A stretch of 62,002 nt of DNA from Sabulicella glaciei (GTDB lineage: Bacteria > Pseudomonadota > Alphaproteobacteria > Acetobacterales > Acetobacteraceae). Under the pieces are notes generated by a model. It was given only the letters and a program-made list of their open reading frames with translations. It was not told the DNA's origin and ran no database searches. Each line of letters opens with the position of its first letter. Within the stretch, counting starts at the first letter, position 1. The stretch spans positions 1-62,002 of the forward strand of contig NZ_JAPFQI010000025.1 in NCBI RefSeq assembly GCF_026183895.1, given 5' to 3'. A program made the translations under genes and the position numbers. Positions 19,919 through 28,985 of this stretch are shown here, one piece after another.

Positions 19919-21055
19919 CTATTCCGCCGCCTGCCGCTCATGCTCCCGCTCGCCTTGCCAGAATGCCTTGCGCGGCAGGCCCGCAATCTCGGCCCTGCGT
20001 CGGGGCAGGGCGTAGGGATGTTCTGCCTGCAGCCAGGCGATCATCGTCTCGCGCACCTCGCAGCGCAGGTTGAAGGCGCGGCTCGCATCGCTGGCGCTGA
20101 TGAGCATCCGGACCTCCATCACGGAATCCCGGAAATCCGTGACCTGCAGGGCGACCACCTTGCCGTCCCAGTTCGGCGAGGATGTTGCGACCTCCTCGAG
20201 CTTGGCCCGCATCTCCTCGACCGGGACGGAATAGTCGAGATAGATCATCACCGCGCCGATCAGGGCGGAGCTGTCCCGGGTCCAGTTCTGGAAGGGCTTT
20301 TCCAGGAAGTAGGTCAGCGGCAGCACCATCCGGCGCAGGTCCCACAGGCGCACGACGACGTAGGTGCTGGTGATCTCCTCCACGTTGCCCCACTCGCCTT
20401 CCACGATGACGGCGTCGTCCAGGCGGATGGGCTGCGTCATGGCAAGCTGGATGCCGGCGAAGATGTTCTTGAGCAGCGGCTGAAGCGCCAGCCCTGCGAC
20501 GAGACCGGCGGCACCGGCCGAGGCTAGCAGGCTGACGCCGTATTGCCGGACGCCGCTGAAGGTCATCATCGCCGCGCCGACGGTGATCGTGATGATCAGC
20601 GTGCCGGCCACGCGTCGCAGGATTCGGGTCTGCGTGACATGCTTGCGCGCCAGCAGGTTGTCCTGCGAGTCCAGCTTGAAGCGGCGGAGATAGATGGTCG
20701 TCCAGATATGCAGCGCCGTCAGCGTGCCCCAGCCAAGCAGCCCGATGAAGCCGACTAGCAGGATGTGCCGGAGCACGGACCGCTCGCCGGCGGAAAGCGG
20801 CGCGAGCTCCGACGCGATGCTCAGGGCGAAGGTAATGACGCCCAGCCGGACCGGTCCCGAGGTCCGCGCGACGAGGGAGCGCCAGAACAGATCCTGGTCC
20901 CGCACCAGCCTCGACATGGCGCGGAACAGGAGGCGGTGGACAAGCAGGGCCAGGGCGACCGCCGCCGTCAGGGCGAGAAGACTGACCGCCCACGGGGGAA
21001 GCCAACCCCCCGCGTGAGCGACATCCCGGGCGATCCTCCCGATCTCATCAAACAT
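19919..21055 (-). CDS. Mechanosensitive ion channel family protein (MscS type)
   Basis: A 378-residue protein. Four or five hydrophobic helices at the N-terminus lead to the pore-lining helix LLASAGAAGLVAGLALQPLLKNIFAGIQLA, the MscS TM3 pattern of small Gly/Ala residues. The beta domain follows with IRLDDAVIVEGEWGNVEEITSTYVVVRLWDLRRMVLPLTYFLEKPFQNWTR. The C-terminal alpha/beta vestibule domain ends in a charged tail. It releases solutes upon hypo-osmotic membrane tension. It appears monocistronic. Confidence 0.92.
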   Translation of the reverse strand: MFDEIGRIARDVAHAGGWLPPWAVSLLALTAAVALALLVHRLLFRAMSRLVRDQDLFWRSLVARTSGPVRLGVITFALSIASELAPLSAGERSVLRHILLVGFIGLLGWGTLTALHIWTTIYLRRFKLDSQDNLLARKHVTQTRILRRVAGTLIITITVGAAMMTFSGVRQYGVSLLASAGAAGLVAGLALQPLLKNIFAGIQLAMTQPIRLDDAVIVEGEWGNVEEITSTYVVVRLWDLRRMVLPLTYFLEKPFQNWTRDSSALIGAVMIYLDYSVPVEEMRAKLEEVATSSPNWDGKVVALQVTDFRDSVMEVRMLISASDASRAFNLRCEVRETMIAWLQAEHPYALPRRRAEIAGLPRKAFWQGEREHERQAAE

Positions 21056-21555
21056 GGCTGGCCTCGTTCTCAGTGTGGGGGGATTGTTTCGATGCGCGGG
21101 CTATCACCCTGGGGGCGGCCCTTTGCGCGTTTGCGGGCTAACCCGCTGGAGCCGTGATGGTTCCACGTTGCGGAGGTTCGCAATGCGCCGGGAGGCGCAG
21201 AGACGAGGCTTCTTCGCGGAGTCCCGACAGGTTCGGAAGCGCGGATTGCCGCCAGGGCCGCATCGCTTTCACCTGCCGGCTCCCGCGCTCGACCTGCTGC
21301 GGGATCGGCACCAGACGGTCGGCAGGCCAGTGGACGGTTCGTCTTCCCCTCTCCGAGGGGCTAGGCGGCTCTCACCACTTTCCCCGCCATCACGAGCAAG
21401 CCGGACGCGCTGGCGGGCGTTCCAAAGCGGCGCCGTGCTGCGGGTTTATCAGCAGGCGGAGTGCTGGCCATAGCGCAAGGCCGCGATGGAAGATTGCGCG
21501 GCGACGTTGCATGGCGCAACCGAAAGCGAGGATCTGGGTCCGACGACGGCAGAAC
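21056..21555. other. 500-bp stretch without a recognisable gene
   Basis: Open frames cross this interval on the plus strand (21054-21473, 21154-21855), but their translations are Arg/Gly/Pro-rich, lack family motifs and run antisense into the histidine kinase. I see no RNA gene or convincing hairpin. It may hold the MscS gene promoter and decayed sequence. Confidence 0.4.
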
Positions 21556-22785
21556 TCAGGTTGCGATGGGCGAGCTCGGCATCTGAAAGGTGAAGCGTGT
21601 TTCCGTGTCGTTCGATACGACCTTGATGCTTCCGCCATGCGCCCGGGCGATCTCGGCTGCGATGTAAAGACCCAGACCAAGCCCTTGCTGATGCGACTTG
21701 GTCGCGCTGTGGGAAAAAGGCTCGAACAGATGCTGCAGCATCTCGGCCGGGATAGCCCTGCCGCCGTTGCTGACATACAGCTGAAATTCGCCGCCCTCCG
21801 AACTGGCTGCGACCTGAACCGGCAGCGTTTGCGAACCGTGTATCAGCGCATTTGAGAGCAGGTTGGAGCAGAGCTGCCCGATGCGGTCAGGGTCACAGCT
21901 GACCGGATCGGGCAAGGCAAAGCGGGTCTCGATCAGGCGGTCCGGCCAGCACGCCCGCAACTCCTCCACGACCTGCTCCAGTGCCGGTTCCAACGCAGCA
22001 TTGGGAACGCGTTCGACGTGCATGCCACCGCCGAGGCGGCCGCGCGTGAAATCAAGGGTGTTACCGATCAGCTCGGACATGCGGGAGATGCTTTGCTGGA
22101 TCATGCTGACGAGGTCTTTGGCCTGCCTGTTGAGCGGGGTGCGCTGCAGAAGGTCCATGCCCGAGCGAATGGCCCCGAGCGGATTGCGGAGATCGTGCCC
22201 GAGGATCGCGACGAACTCTTCCCGTAGGTGCGCCATCCTGCGTTCCTCGGCGAGACTATCCACGCTCACTGCGAGTTGGCTGCGCGCTTTTGTCAGGTCA
22301 GCCTTGCCGGCCGCCGCGCGCTCCAAGGCGTCCAGGTGGTAGCCGATAAGCTCGGCAAAAAGCCTGAACATGCTGACCGTTTCCGGATTGCTCAGCCTTG
22401 CAGGTTTGGGATCGATCGCACAGAGCGTTCCGAAAAACCGACTGTCCGGGAGGATAATCGGCATCGAGATGTAGCTTTGAAAGCCGTACATCAAAGGCGT
22501 TGGATGCGTACGAAATGCAGCATCGTTTGAAACATGATCGATGATGACCGCGTCTCGGCTTTGGCGGATTTCATCGCAGATCGTCGTGTTGATTTTCAGC
22601 TCGTCGCCGGGCTTCAGGCCGAACTCAATATCGTCCTTGACGCTGCAAGCGATCCACCGATCTTCGGTCACGCGCGCAACAGCCACGAAGCGCATTCCGG
22701 TGATCCTGCGCACCACCTCCAGGATCGTCGGAACCGCGGCAATGCCGGCGATCGCAGCAACATCGGCCTGCAGATCTTCCGACAC
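21556..22785 (-). CDS. GAF-domain sensor histidine kinase
   Basis: A 409-residue soluble sensor kinase. Residues about 15-165 are a GAF domain (LEVVRRITGMRFVAVARVTEDRWIACSV..., FQSYISMPIILPDSRFFGTLCAIDP). A dimerisation/phosphoacceptor region follows with the H-box LGHDLRNPLGAIRSGMDLL. The ATPase domain has the N-box LCSNLLSNALIHGS and the G-box GLGLGLYIAAEIARAHGG. There are no membrane helices, so it senses a cytoplasmic cue. No response regulator is adjacent, which makes it an orphan kinase. Confidence 0.9.
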   Translation of the reverse strand: MSEDLQADVAAIAGIAAVPTILEVVRRITGMRFVAVARVTEDRWIACSVKDDIEFGLKPGDELKINTTICDEIRQSRDAVIIDHVSNDAAFRTHPTPLMYGFQSYISMPIILPDSRFFGTLCAIDPKPARLSNPETVSMFRLFAELIGYHLDALERAAAGKADLTKARSQLAVSVDSLAEERRMAHLREEFVAILGHDLRNPLGAIRSGMDLLQRTPLNRQAKDLVSMIQQSISRMSELIGNTLDFTRGRLGGGMHVERVPNAALEPALEQVVEELRACWPDRLIETRFALPDPVSCDPDRIGQLCSNLLSNALIHGSQTLPVQVAASSEGGEFQLYVSNGGRAIPAEMLQHLFEPFSHSATKSHQQGLGLGLYIAAEIARAHGGSIKVVSNDTETRFTFQMPSSPIAT

Positions 22786-23046
22786 TATGAAGCTTTGGGA
22801 CTACAGCAAGAGCTTGCGCGCATGGCGGCCATCATACCGTCTCGCCCCAGGAAGGAAACGGGACGGCTGACGGAACCAGACCTCGGCACGCGTCTTACGA
22901 GCCGATGAAGGCAGGATCGAAAGCGATCGTCGTGGCTCAAGACGAGCCGCTGAGCCGGGTGCTCTTTGTTGAGGATCTCAGGAGCGTCGGGTCCGCCGGC
23001 GCGATGGCTCGACGCCGGCGGACCGCCTGCTGCAGGACTGCTGCCT

Positions 23047-23625
23047 TCAGCGCAAGCGCGCGGCGGGGTTGTTGGGATCGAGCCCCAGCGCCTGTATGGT
23101 CGCAGGATTGACCTGACCAGTCGCCTGCAAGCCGCGCCCTTGCTGGAAGCGTTCGATCGCAGCCTGGGTCCCTGCTCCCCACAGACCGTCAACCCCGCCG
23201 CGATAAAAGCCCAGAACCCTGAGGCGTTGCTGCACATTGCGGATCACGGCCGGGCTGAGTGGCTCTGGCGAGGCCGCTGCGGGCGGCGATGCGCTGGGAG
23301 CCTGGGTCTGCACCGGCCCGCCTGCCAACAGGTCACTCGGTGGGATACCGAGCGTTGCGACCGTTGCCTGGTTCAGCTGTCCCGTGACCTGGAGGCTGCG
23401 CATCTGCTGGAAGCGTTCGAGCGCAGACTGGCTTTCGGGTCCCCAGATCCCGTCGGCTCGGCCACTGTAAACGCCGGCCTGCCGAAGCTTCTCCTGAACG
23501 GCCGCCGTGGCGATGGTGGAAAGGGAATGTGTGTAGGTCAGGGCCGCCGGCGTCTGAGCCTGGACCTGCCCGACGCCGACAGGGGCCATGGCGAGCAAGG
23601 CGATCATCGCGACCGAATATTTCAT
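23047..23625 (-). CDS. Exported protein with two peptidoglycan-binding domains
   Basis: A 192-residue protein with a signal peptide (MKYSVAMIALLAMAPVGVGQVQAQ). Two PG_binding_1 repeats follow: AVQEKLRQAGVYSGRADGIWGPESQSALERFQQ and NVQQRLRVLGFYRGGVDGLWGAGTQAAIERFQQ. A Pro/Ala/Ser linker separates them. Each repeat shows the conserved GxxDGxWGxxTxxAxxxFQ pattern. No catalytic domain is present, so it probably anchors to or senses the cell wall. Its upstream flank is the left end of the genomic island. Confidence 0.88.
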   Translation of the reverse strand: MKYSVAMIALLAMAPVGVGQVQAQTPAALTYTHSLSTIATAAVQEKLRQAGVYSGRADGIWGPESQSALERFQQMRSLQVTGQLNQATVATLGIPPSDLLAGGPVQTQAPSASPPAAASPEPLSPAVIRNVQQRLRVLGFYRGGVDGLWGAGTQAAIERFQQGRGLQATGQVNPATIQALGLDPNNPAARLR

Positions 23626-23745
23626 GGCATCGGGCTCCTGCTCTCAGACGCGTTGGACAACGTGAGCCCAATCGCACGGTTGCCGGAGCGGGGTCGCAGC
23701 GACCCCTCCCGTCAACCCTGACGCTTCAGCAAACCGACAACTCTC

Positions 23746-23800
23746 TGATCTGGATGGTGGGCGCACTAGGGCTCGAACCTAGGACCCGCTGATTAAGAGT
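23746..23800. repeat. Attachment-site direct repeat, left end of island
   Basis: Identical over 55 bp to 54245-54299. Positions 23755-23800 are the truncated 3' part of tRNA-Lys (anticodon loop, T-arm, acceptor strand and CCA on the minus strand). The D-arm and 5' half are missing, so this copy is not a functional tRNA. It marks the original chromosomal 3' end displaced by integration. Confidence 0.93.
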
Positions 23801-23891
23801 AAGGAAGCTAAAGCCGCCAAGAGGCGTCAAGAACGTTCAAGGACCTTGCGTTGCGCCGCGCTTGCCAAGTAAGAAGCCGACACGAACCGAA

Positions 23892-23943
23892 TTGCGGACC
23901 CACTGCGGACCTTCTCGCCGGGTCCGCAATGGGTCCGCAAAAC
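23892..23943. repeat. GGTCCGCA repeat cluster before the integrase
   Basis: Four copies of a GGTCCGCA-type motif occur in 52 bp: two on the minus strand (TTGCGGACCC, CTGCGGACC at 23892-23911) and two on the plus strand (GGGTCCGCAAT, GGGTCCGCAAAAC at 23920-23943). The same motif recurs at the other end of the island (54179-54215). The arrangement suggests integrase arm-type or excisionase sites, possibly overlapping the integrase promoter. Function is inferred. Confidence 0.6.
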
Positions 23944-23959
23944 GGAGGCAAGCGAGCCT

Positions 23960-25303
23960 ATGCCGAAGCTCACCGAAGCCTTGATCGCCAAGCTGTCACC
24001 GCCTCCCGGCCGCAAGGACCGGCTCGTGTTCGACGGCGACGTGAAAGGGCTCGGCGTCCGAGCCACCCTCGGCAAGGGCAGTGCTGGCGCGCCGGAAGTC
24101 CGCCGGCTCTTCCTTCTCCAGTGGACGGACAAGGCCACCGGCCGGAAGCGGCGCGAACCCTTAGGCGCGTGGCCAGGCCTGACCCTCTCTAAAGCGCGGG
24201 AGGCGGCGCAGGTGCGGCTCGGCCGTGTAGCCGCGGGCTTCGATCCAAAGGCGGAGCGAGAGGAACGCCGTGCGGAGGACGCGCGCCGCCGGGAGGAGGA
24301 GGCTCGGCGGAAGCGAGACGCGGCCTATACCCTCGGCGCGCTGTTAGAGGAGTGGGCCGCTCTGCACCTTGCCTCACGCCGTCCCCGCTACGCCGCGGAG
24401 GCGCGGCGAGCGCTGCGGCACGCCTTCGCCAAGGACCTCGACTGCCCCGCAACGGCCCTCGACCACGCCCGCGCTATGGTAGTGCTGGACGCCATCGCCG
24501 CAGCCGGCTCCGTTGCCATGGCCGGGCGGATGCTGGCGTACGGGCGCGCATGCTTCGCGTGGGCGGTGAAGCGCCGCAAGCTCGCGGCCAACCCCTTTGC
24601 CGGGCTGCCGATGCCAGCGGCTGCAGGCGAGGCCCGAGACCGCGTATTGACGGACGCGGAGATGGGTGCCGTGTGGCGCGCGGCCGGCGGGCTTGGCCCG
24701 ACATTTGGCCCGCTAGTGCGGCTTTTGCTGCTGACGGCAGCGCGGCGCGAAGAGGTGGCAGCAATGAGGTGGGGCGAGCTAGCGCCAGACCTCTCGACTT
24801 GGACGCTTCCGGCCAGTCGCGCGAAGAACGGCAAGGCGCACATCGTCCACCTCTCGGCTCCGGCGAGGTCGATCCTGCGAGGTGTGCCGAGGGTGGAGGG
24901 GCAGGACCTTCTGTTCACTACCACAGGCGAGACAGCGCCGAGCGGGTTCAGCCGGGTGAAGCGCTCGCTGGATGCCGCTGTGGCGGCGGACCTTGCAAAG
25001 CAGGAGGTGGAGACCGCGGGCGCGCCATGGCGCTTGCACGACCTCCGGCGGACGTGCGTGACGTGGCTGGCTAGTAACGGCTTCCCGCCTCATGTTGCGG
25101 ACAAGCTGCTGAATCACGCCACCGGAACGATTTCGGGCGTCGCGGCCGTCTACCAACGGGCGGAATTTTTGGCCGAGCGGAAGGAGGCGTTGGAAGTTTG
25201 GGGGGCGCACGTCCTGGCCTGCGGGGAAGGCAGTGCCAAGCGCGGAGACAAGGTAGCGGACCTCGCCGCAGCGCGCCGCGCCCGCAGCAGGCTTGGGGCT
25301 TGA
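23960..25303 (+). CDS. P4-type tyrosine integrase (DUF4102 plus catalytic domain)
   Basis: A 447-residue site-specific recombinase. The N-terminal DUF4102 arm-binding domain reads KLTEALIAKLSPPPGRKDRLVFDGDVKGLGVRAT and ends LGAWPGLTLSKAREAAQVRLG. The core-binding domain follows a charged linker. The catalytic residues are present: Arg in ARREEVAAMRWGE, HDLRRTCVTW (HxxR), NHATG (second His) and the Tyr in VAAVYQRAEF. It catalyses integration into the tRNA-Lys 3' end by strand exchange within the 55-bp repeat. It sits next to the truncated att copy rather than next to the intact tRNA. Confidence 0.95.
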   Translation: MPKLTEALIAKLSPPPGRKDRLVFDGDVKGLGVRATLGKGSAGAPEVRRLFLLQWTDKATGRKRREPLGAWPGLTLSKAREAAQVRLGRVAAGFDPKAEREERRAEDARRREEEARRKRDAAYTLGALLEEWAALHLASRRPRYAAEARRALRHAFAKDLDCPATALDHARAMVVLDAIAAAGSVAMAGRMLAYGRACFAWAVKRRKLAANPFAGLPMPAAAGEARDRVLTDAEMGAVWRAAGGLGPTFGPLVRLLLLTAARREEVAAMRWGELAPDLSTWTLPASRAKNGKAHIVHLSAPARSILRGVPRVEGQDLLFTTTGETAPSGFSRVKRSLDAAVAADLAKQEVETAGAPWRLHDLRRTCVTWLASNGFPPHVADKLLNHATGTISGVAAVYQRAEFLAERKEALEVWGAHVLACGEGSAKRGDKVADLAAARRARSRLGA

Positions 25304-25882
25304 TCGGGCCGGCAACGCCGGTCACGCTGGCAACATCGGACGAATGGTGCGGCTTCCGCCCGTGGCCATCCGCAGTGGGACGCTGGCGACGCCGGCAACG
25401 CCAACGGCCCGCGCCGCTCGCCCGGGCTGTTGTGTCCGCCTCGCCGGACTAGCGGGCCCATGACGTCCAGCGCGGCACCGTCAGTTGGCTAGGGCCTGTC
25501 ATCGCTTGGCTCCACCCCGCTGGTGATCTCCATCCCAAGCCCCGCCTGCTCGTACCGACACTCTTACGAACACCCGCAAGATCAGCGGACGCGCAGGTCA
25601 GGGAAGGCGGTACCCGCCGGATGGGTGCGCTAGCACTGGGCGGAGATCAGAACCACCGCGGGACCCGCGGTGGCAGCCTGTGGAGGCCTGTCTGGTAAAG
25701 ATGCCCGCGAAGCAGGAACAAAGATCAGCAGGCCAATCCGCCTTCCACAAGCGGCTTAACCTCTGAAGCCCCTTCCGTCAGGGAGGCGAGGTTCACTATA
25801 TAGAACCGTGCGATTATCGGTCCTCGCTTACACCTCAAGCGCAGCAACAGGGAGGCTGCGGAGCACGGCTCCTGGTTGTCGA
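25304..25882. other. Gene-free interval between integrase and patatin gene
   Basis: 579 bp without a credible coding frame. Near 25790-25807 an imperfect inverted repeat GGTTCACTATATAGAACC surrounds a TATA-rich core in otherwise GC-rich DNA and could be a promoter/operator. No att-like or tRNA-like sequence was found inside. Confidence 0.4.
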
Positions 25883-28660
25883 TCAAACCGGCGCTGGAGG
25901 TGGCTCGGCCAGCCTGTCTCCAACTTCGCTGACATACGCAGCCCAGGGATCAGCGGTGAGTGCTGCGCCGTTGATGATCTCCCACTGTGTGAACCATTGG
26001 TTCCGCGCCGGATGGTTCGGCGCCCTTATGGCGCTACGTTCCGCCAGCGCATCCCTGATGATCCTGCAGTTGCCTCTGATCGCGTCGATCGCCTCCGGCG
26101 TCAGGGTAGGCTGAATCTCGTTGGATGCCGGTGGCATCATGTTGGAGAAGGCGAAGTCCGTAAAGGAGCGGTGCGGATCCTGGTACCTGAGACCATTTGC
26201 CCAGTGTGCGTGCCTCCAGTTCTCACTTCGTAAATGCGCAATCTGATCGGAAAGTGCGATCGCGCGAGCCCGAGACGCTGCGGGAACGGCAAGTATGTCG
26301 GCCGCCCGCATCCATCCATAATCCATCCCGATGTGGATAAGGCCGGGTTCGACCACTATGGTGTCGTGAAGATCGATGTTCGGCTGAATGGTTAAAACCT
26401 GAACATTGGGGCCCCAGCCAGAAAATGGGCTGACGTCGTTGTCTGCCAATTCATCGAACACAATCCCCAGGACGCTTCTGGCAAGCGCCTCGGCGAGACT
26501 TCTGCGTGGATTGGTCTCCTGAAGAGCAGGGGGCGCAGAGCATCGAATTGCGATGACTTCGTTACAGCCAAGGTCGCGGATTGCGATGTTTACCGGCACG
26601 ACGTCTCGGATGCCTCCGTCGACGCACATGTGGTCGCCCAGCCGGCGAGCCGAAAATACGGCTGGCATCGTCGATGACGCAATTGCACCATCAATAACGT
26701 CGGTGACAGGAGGTGGCTGGACCCAGTAAGGCCTCACCGGCTGCGGGCCAGTCGTTTGCACCTCGCCCCTCTCATTGACCTGCACGACTTCACCGGTCTC
26801 AAGGCTCACTGTGGCCAGGCGCAGAGCAATGCCGTTCGCGTTGACACGGTCTTGCTGAAAGGTTGCCCTGGCTCGGACCTCAATGGGAGCTAAGGAAAAA
26901 GCCCCGCTCGGTGCCAGTGATCCGTCCAGGCCAAGATCAGAAGCCAACTCGCCGGCAACAACTGCGTCTCCAACAATGGTGTAGGGCAGAGCCATCACCC
27001 CTTCGACCGACAAGGAGCGGATCAGCCTGCGAATTCTTGGCCGGGCATTTGCCAACCATGGCTGATCGAGAAACATGGACGTCTCGTCGACGAGCAAACG
27101 CCAGGTTGTCCCCAGTCTAGATGCCGCACTCACCGCCGCGCCGCCGCCTACTGGAGGGTCGTCGTCGCCCATAAGAAGCTCAATAGCGTTGATGGCTCCA
27201 ACGGATGTGGCGGCGATAGCCTGCGGGCGATAGCCCCGCTCGTTGTATAGATATTCTAGCGCGCCCGCTTGGAAGTCACCTCTTGCCCCGCCGCCACCGA
27301 GTGCGAGGCCCCGGCGGAAGACCATTTCGAACTCCAGCTGGTGCTCGACTGCTGGGCCAGCCCCTGTGCACCGATTAGAAGCGCGCAAGGCGTAGATCCC
27401 GCGCCACGCCGTGGTTCCAGGCACGACGACTTCGACAAACCCTTCTGCTCCAGCGAGAGGAGCAGGAATGGCCGGCAACTCGTGCGGGGCGGACCCAGGG
27501 ACGGCTAGTGCGACAATCTCAATGCGGGTGGCGCCAATCACTGACCATGTGAGCTTGACCGTCTGCCCTGGGTGAAGTGTGCGACCCGGCGAGACAGAAA
27601 AGGTCTCGATAATTGGGGGGCCACCCAGGAACATGTTCGCCATATTCGCCTGAACAGGTGGATACCCAATGGGCGGAGTGATGAAGTTTCCAATAATCTG
27701 TTCAATGCGGGCCATCACTGCTGGTCCAAAACAGGCTTGAACTTCGCCGATGACCTGAGCGCCGAGGTCACCGAGGGGTCCCCCTCCGGTGGGAAACGTC
27801 ACGACTCCTACGGGACCACGACGAGCCGCCGCAGGGATCCGAACCCGGATCAACTGATCGGACCATTGTAGAACGTCGTTCGCTGGCACAAGTATTGGGC
27901 TGCCACCCAAGCCCGAGAAGACGATACCCGAGGCGACGCCTGCTCCGAAGCCTGCACCCACAATACGTATCTCCTCACCGACGCATCCATCGCGAGGCTG
28001 AAGGTCAGTGATTGCGTTCTCAAGATACCGAGGTGCCGCGGCTGCAACACCGGCGCCCCAGCGGCCGAATGCTGTTCGTGTCGCAGCCGCACAACCCATG
28101 GCGGCGAAGCGCTCCGCCGCCACAAGAAGCTCCGGCGGGATGCCTGGCGGAATAGAAAAACCTGGTCCCCCGTCAATTGGATCGACCGGTGCAGGTTGGC
28201 GCCCTGGGTAGGTCAGGGCCTCGCGCAACATCTTTCCGGCAGGTGACGCTGATGACAAGATACGAGCGATTTCATCAACGCGCAGATCAGCGAGCCGAGG
28301 GCCGCCTGCAGGCAAGAGCGTTACGGCAAGTAGAAACGTCTCGGCATAGGTTTGGCGGAATGCCTCCACTCCCCTTCCAGCCGTCAAGTTGCCCTCTGCG
28401 AAGAGGTCTACCAGGATGTCCGATCTCCGGGGCTGGGCGCCAATCAATCCGACAATCGCCTGTGCCACGTCACGGGCAACCGTCACCTGACGGTATCTTC
28501 GATTTCCCGGACCTTGGATGTAGACAGGGTTCTCCAGATCCTCACGTAGCCGGTCACCGATGGATCGCGTTCTGGGAGGACCGCCGTGCATGAAAGGCCG
28601 AAGTTGTTGCGTCGGTGTTGCCGACAGGAAGCGAGGCATCAAGTCCGGATCAAGCGGCAT
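25883..28660 (-). CDS. Patatin-like phospholipase with Ig-like (IPT/TIG-type) domains
   Basis: A 925-residue protein. Residues about 216-290 resemble an IPT/TIG beta-sandwich (ITDLQPRDGCVGEEIRIVGAGF, IVFSG, IRVRIPAAARRGPVGVVTF), and about 350-430 form a second Ig-like unit (IIETFSVSPGRTLHPGQTVKLTWS). The patatin domain begins with the oxyanion loop GGGGARGDFQAG (about 455-466), then the nucleophile Ser486 in ATSVGAIN and Asp681 in VDGGIRDVVPVN, so the Ser-Asp dyad is intact. The nucleophile elbow has Ala in place of the first Gly. The start at 28660 has AAGGA nine bases upstream. There is no signal peptide. It may act as a membrane-lipid hydrolase effector, but no nucleotide cyclase is adjacent. 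Confidence 0.87.
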   Translation of the reverse strand: MPLDPDLMPRFLSATPTQQLRPFMHGGPPRTRSIGDRLREDLENPVYIQGPGNRRYRQVTVARDVAQAIVGLIGAQPRRSDILVDLFAEGNLTAGRGVEAFRQTYAETFLLAVTLLPAGGPRLADLRVDEIARILSSASPAGKMLREALTYPGRQPAPVDPIDGGPGFSIPPGIPPELLVAAERFAAMGCAAATRTAFGRWGAGVAAAAPRYLENAITDLQPRDGCVGEEIRIVGAGFGAGVASGIVFSGLGGSPILVPANDVLQWSDQLIRVRIPAAARRGPVGVVTFPTGGGPLGDLGAQVIGEVQACFGPAVMARIEQIIGNFITPPIGYPPVQANMANMFLGGPPIIETFSVSPGRTLHPGQTVKLTWSVIGATRIEIVALAVPGSAPHELPAIPAPLAGAEGFVEVVVPGTTAWRGIYALRASNRCTGAGPAVEHQLEFEMVFRRGLALGGGGARGDFQAGALEYLYNERGYRPQAIAATSVGAINAIELLMGDDDPPVGGGAAVSAASRLGTTWRLLVDETSMFLDQPWLANARPRIRRLIRSLSVEGVMALPYTIVGDAVVAGELASDLGLDGSLAPSGAFSLAPIEVRARATFQQDRVNANGIALRLATVSLETGEVVQVNERGEVQTTGPQPVRPYWVQPPPVTDVIDGAIASSTMPAVFSARRLGDHMCVDGGIRDVVPVNIAIRDLGCNEVIAIRCSAPPALQETNPRRSLAEALARSVLGIVFDELADNDVSPFSGWGPNVQVLTIQPNIDLHDTIVVEPGLIHIGMDYGWMRAADILAVPAASRARAIALSDQIAHLRSENWRHAHWANGLRYQDPHRSFTDFAFSNMMPPASNEIQPTLTPEAIDAIRGNCRIIRDALAERSAIRAPNHPARNQWFTQWEIINGAALTADPWAAYVSEVGDRLAEPPPAPV

Positions 28661-28985
28661 GGCTCGAAATCCTTGAACCAGGTGTTCGGACGCACATAGC
28701 AACGTTGCCGTGCGGCTAATCCAGTCTGGTCAGTAAGCAGGCGCCAATATGCTGCGCCGTGCCCCGGGCTCACTTTTGAGGAACCTGACGGAGTCCGTCG
28801 GCGAAGTAAACAAATTTGCGGACCCGCAGGGCTAGGGCTTCAAGGCTGCAAGGGACCGGCGGGAATCGAGCTGCAGACAGGGGGCGTTGTCCGGAAGCAA
28901 TACCGGCCTGCTTAAAGCTTGACCTCCTCCCAAGGACGTCGTGCGATGTAGGCGATCTGCTCCGGCGATCTCATCAGCTTGGACT
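28661..28985. other. Interval upstream of the patatin gene
   Basis: 325 bp with no gene seen. It must contain the patatin promoter on the minus strand. A further GCGGACCC motif occurs at about 28815 (TTTGCGGACCCG), identical in core to the repeats at the island ends. It ends at the left inverted repeat of the IS5-family element. Confidence 0.4.

Noticed and set aside
21154-21855. Plus-strand frame of 233 residues after the MscS gene
   Set aside because: Motif-free, Arg/Cys-rich and runs antisense into the histidine kinase C-terminus.
23755-23800. Second tRNA-Lys gene
   Set aside because: Only the 3' 46 nt are present. The 5' acceptor strand and D-arm are missing, so it is an attachment-site remnant.
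25883-28660. CBASS operon based on the patatin gene
   Set aside because: No CD-NTase cyclase, Cap2/Cap3 or sensor gene is adjacent. The neighbours are the integrase side and an IS5 element, and the protein architecture differs from CapV.
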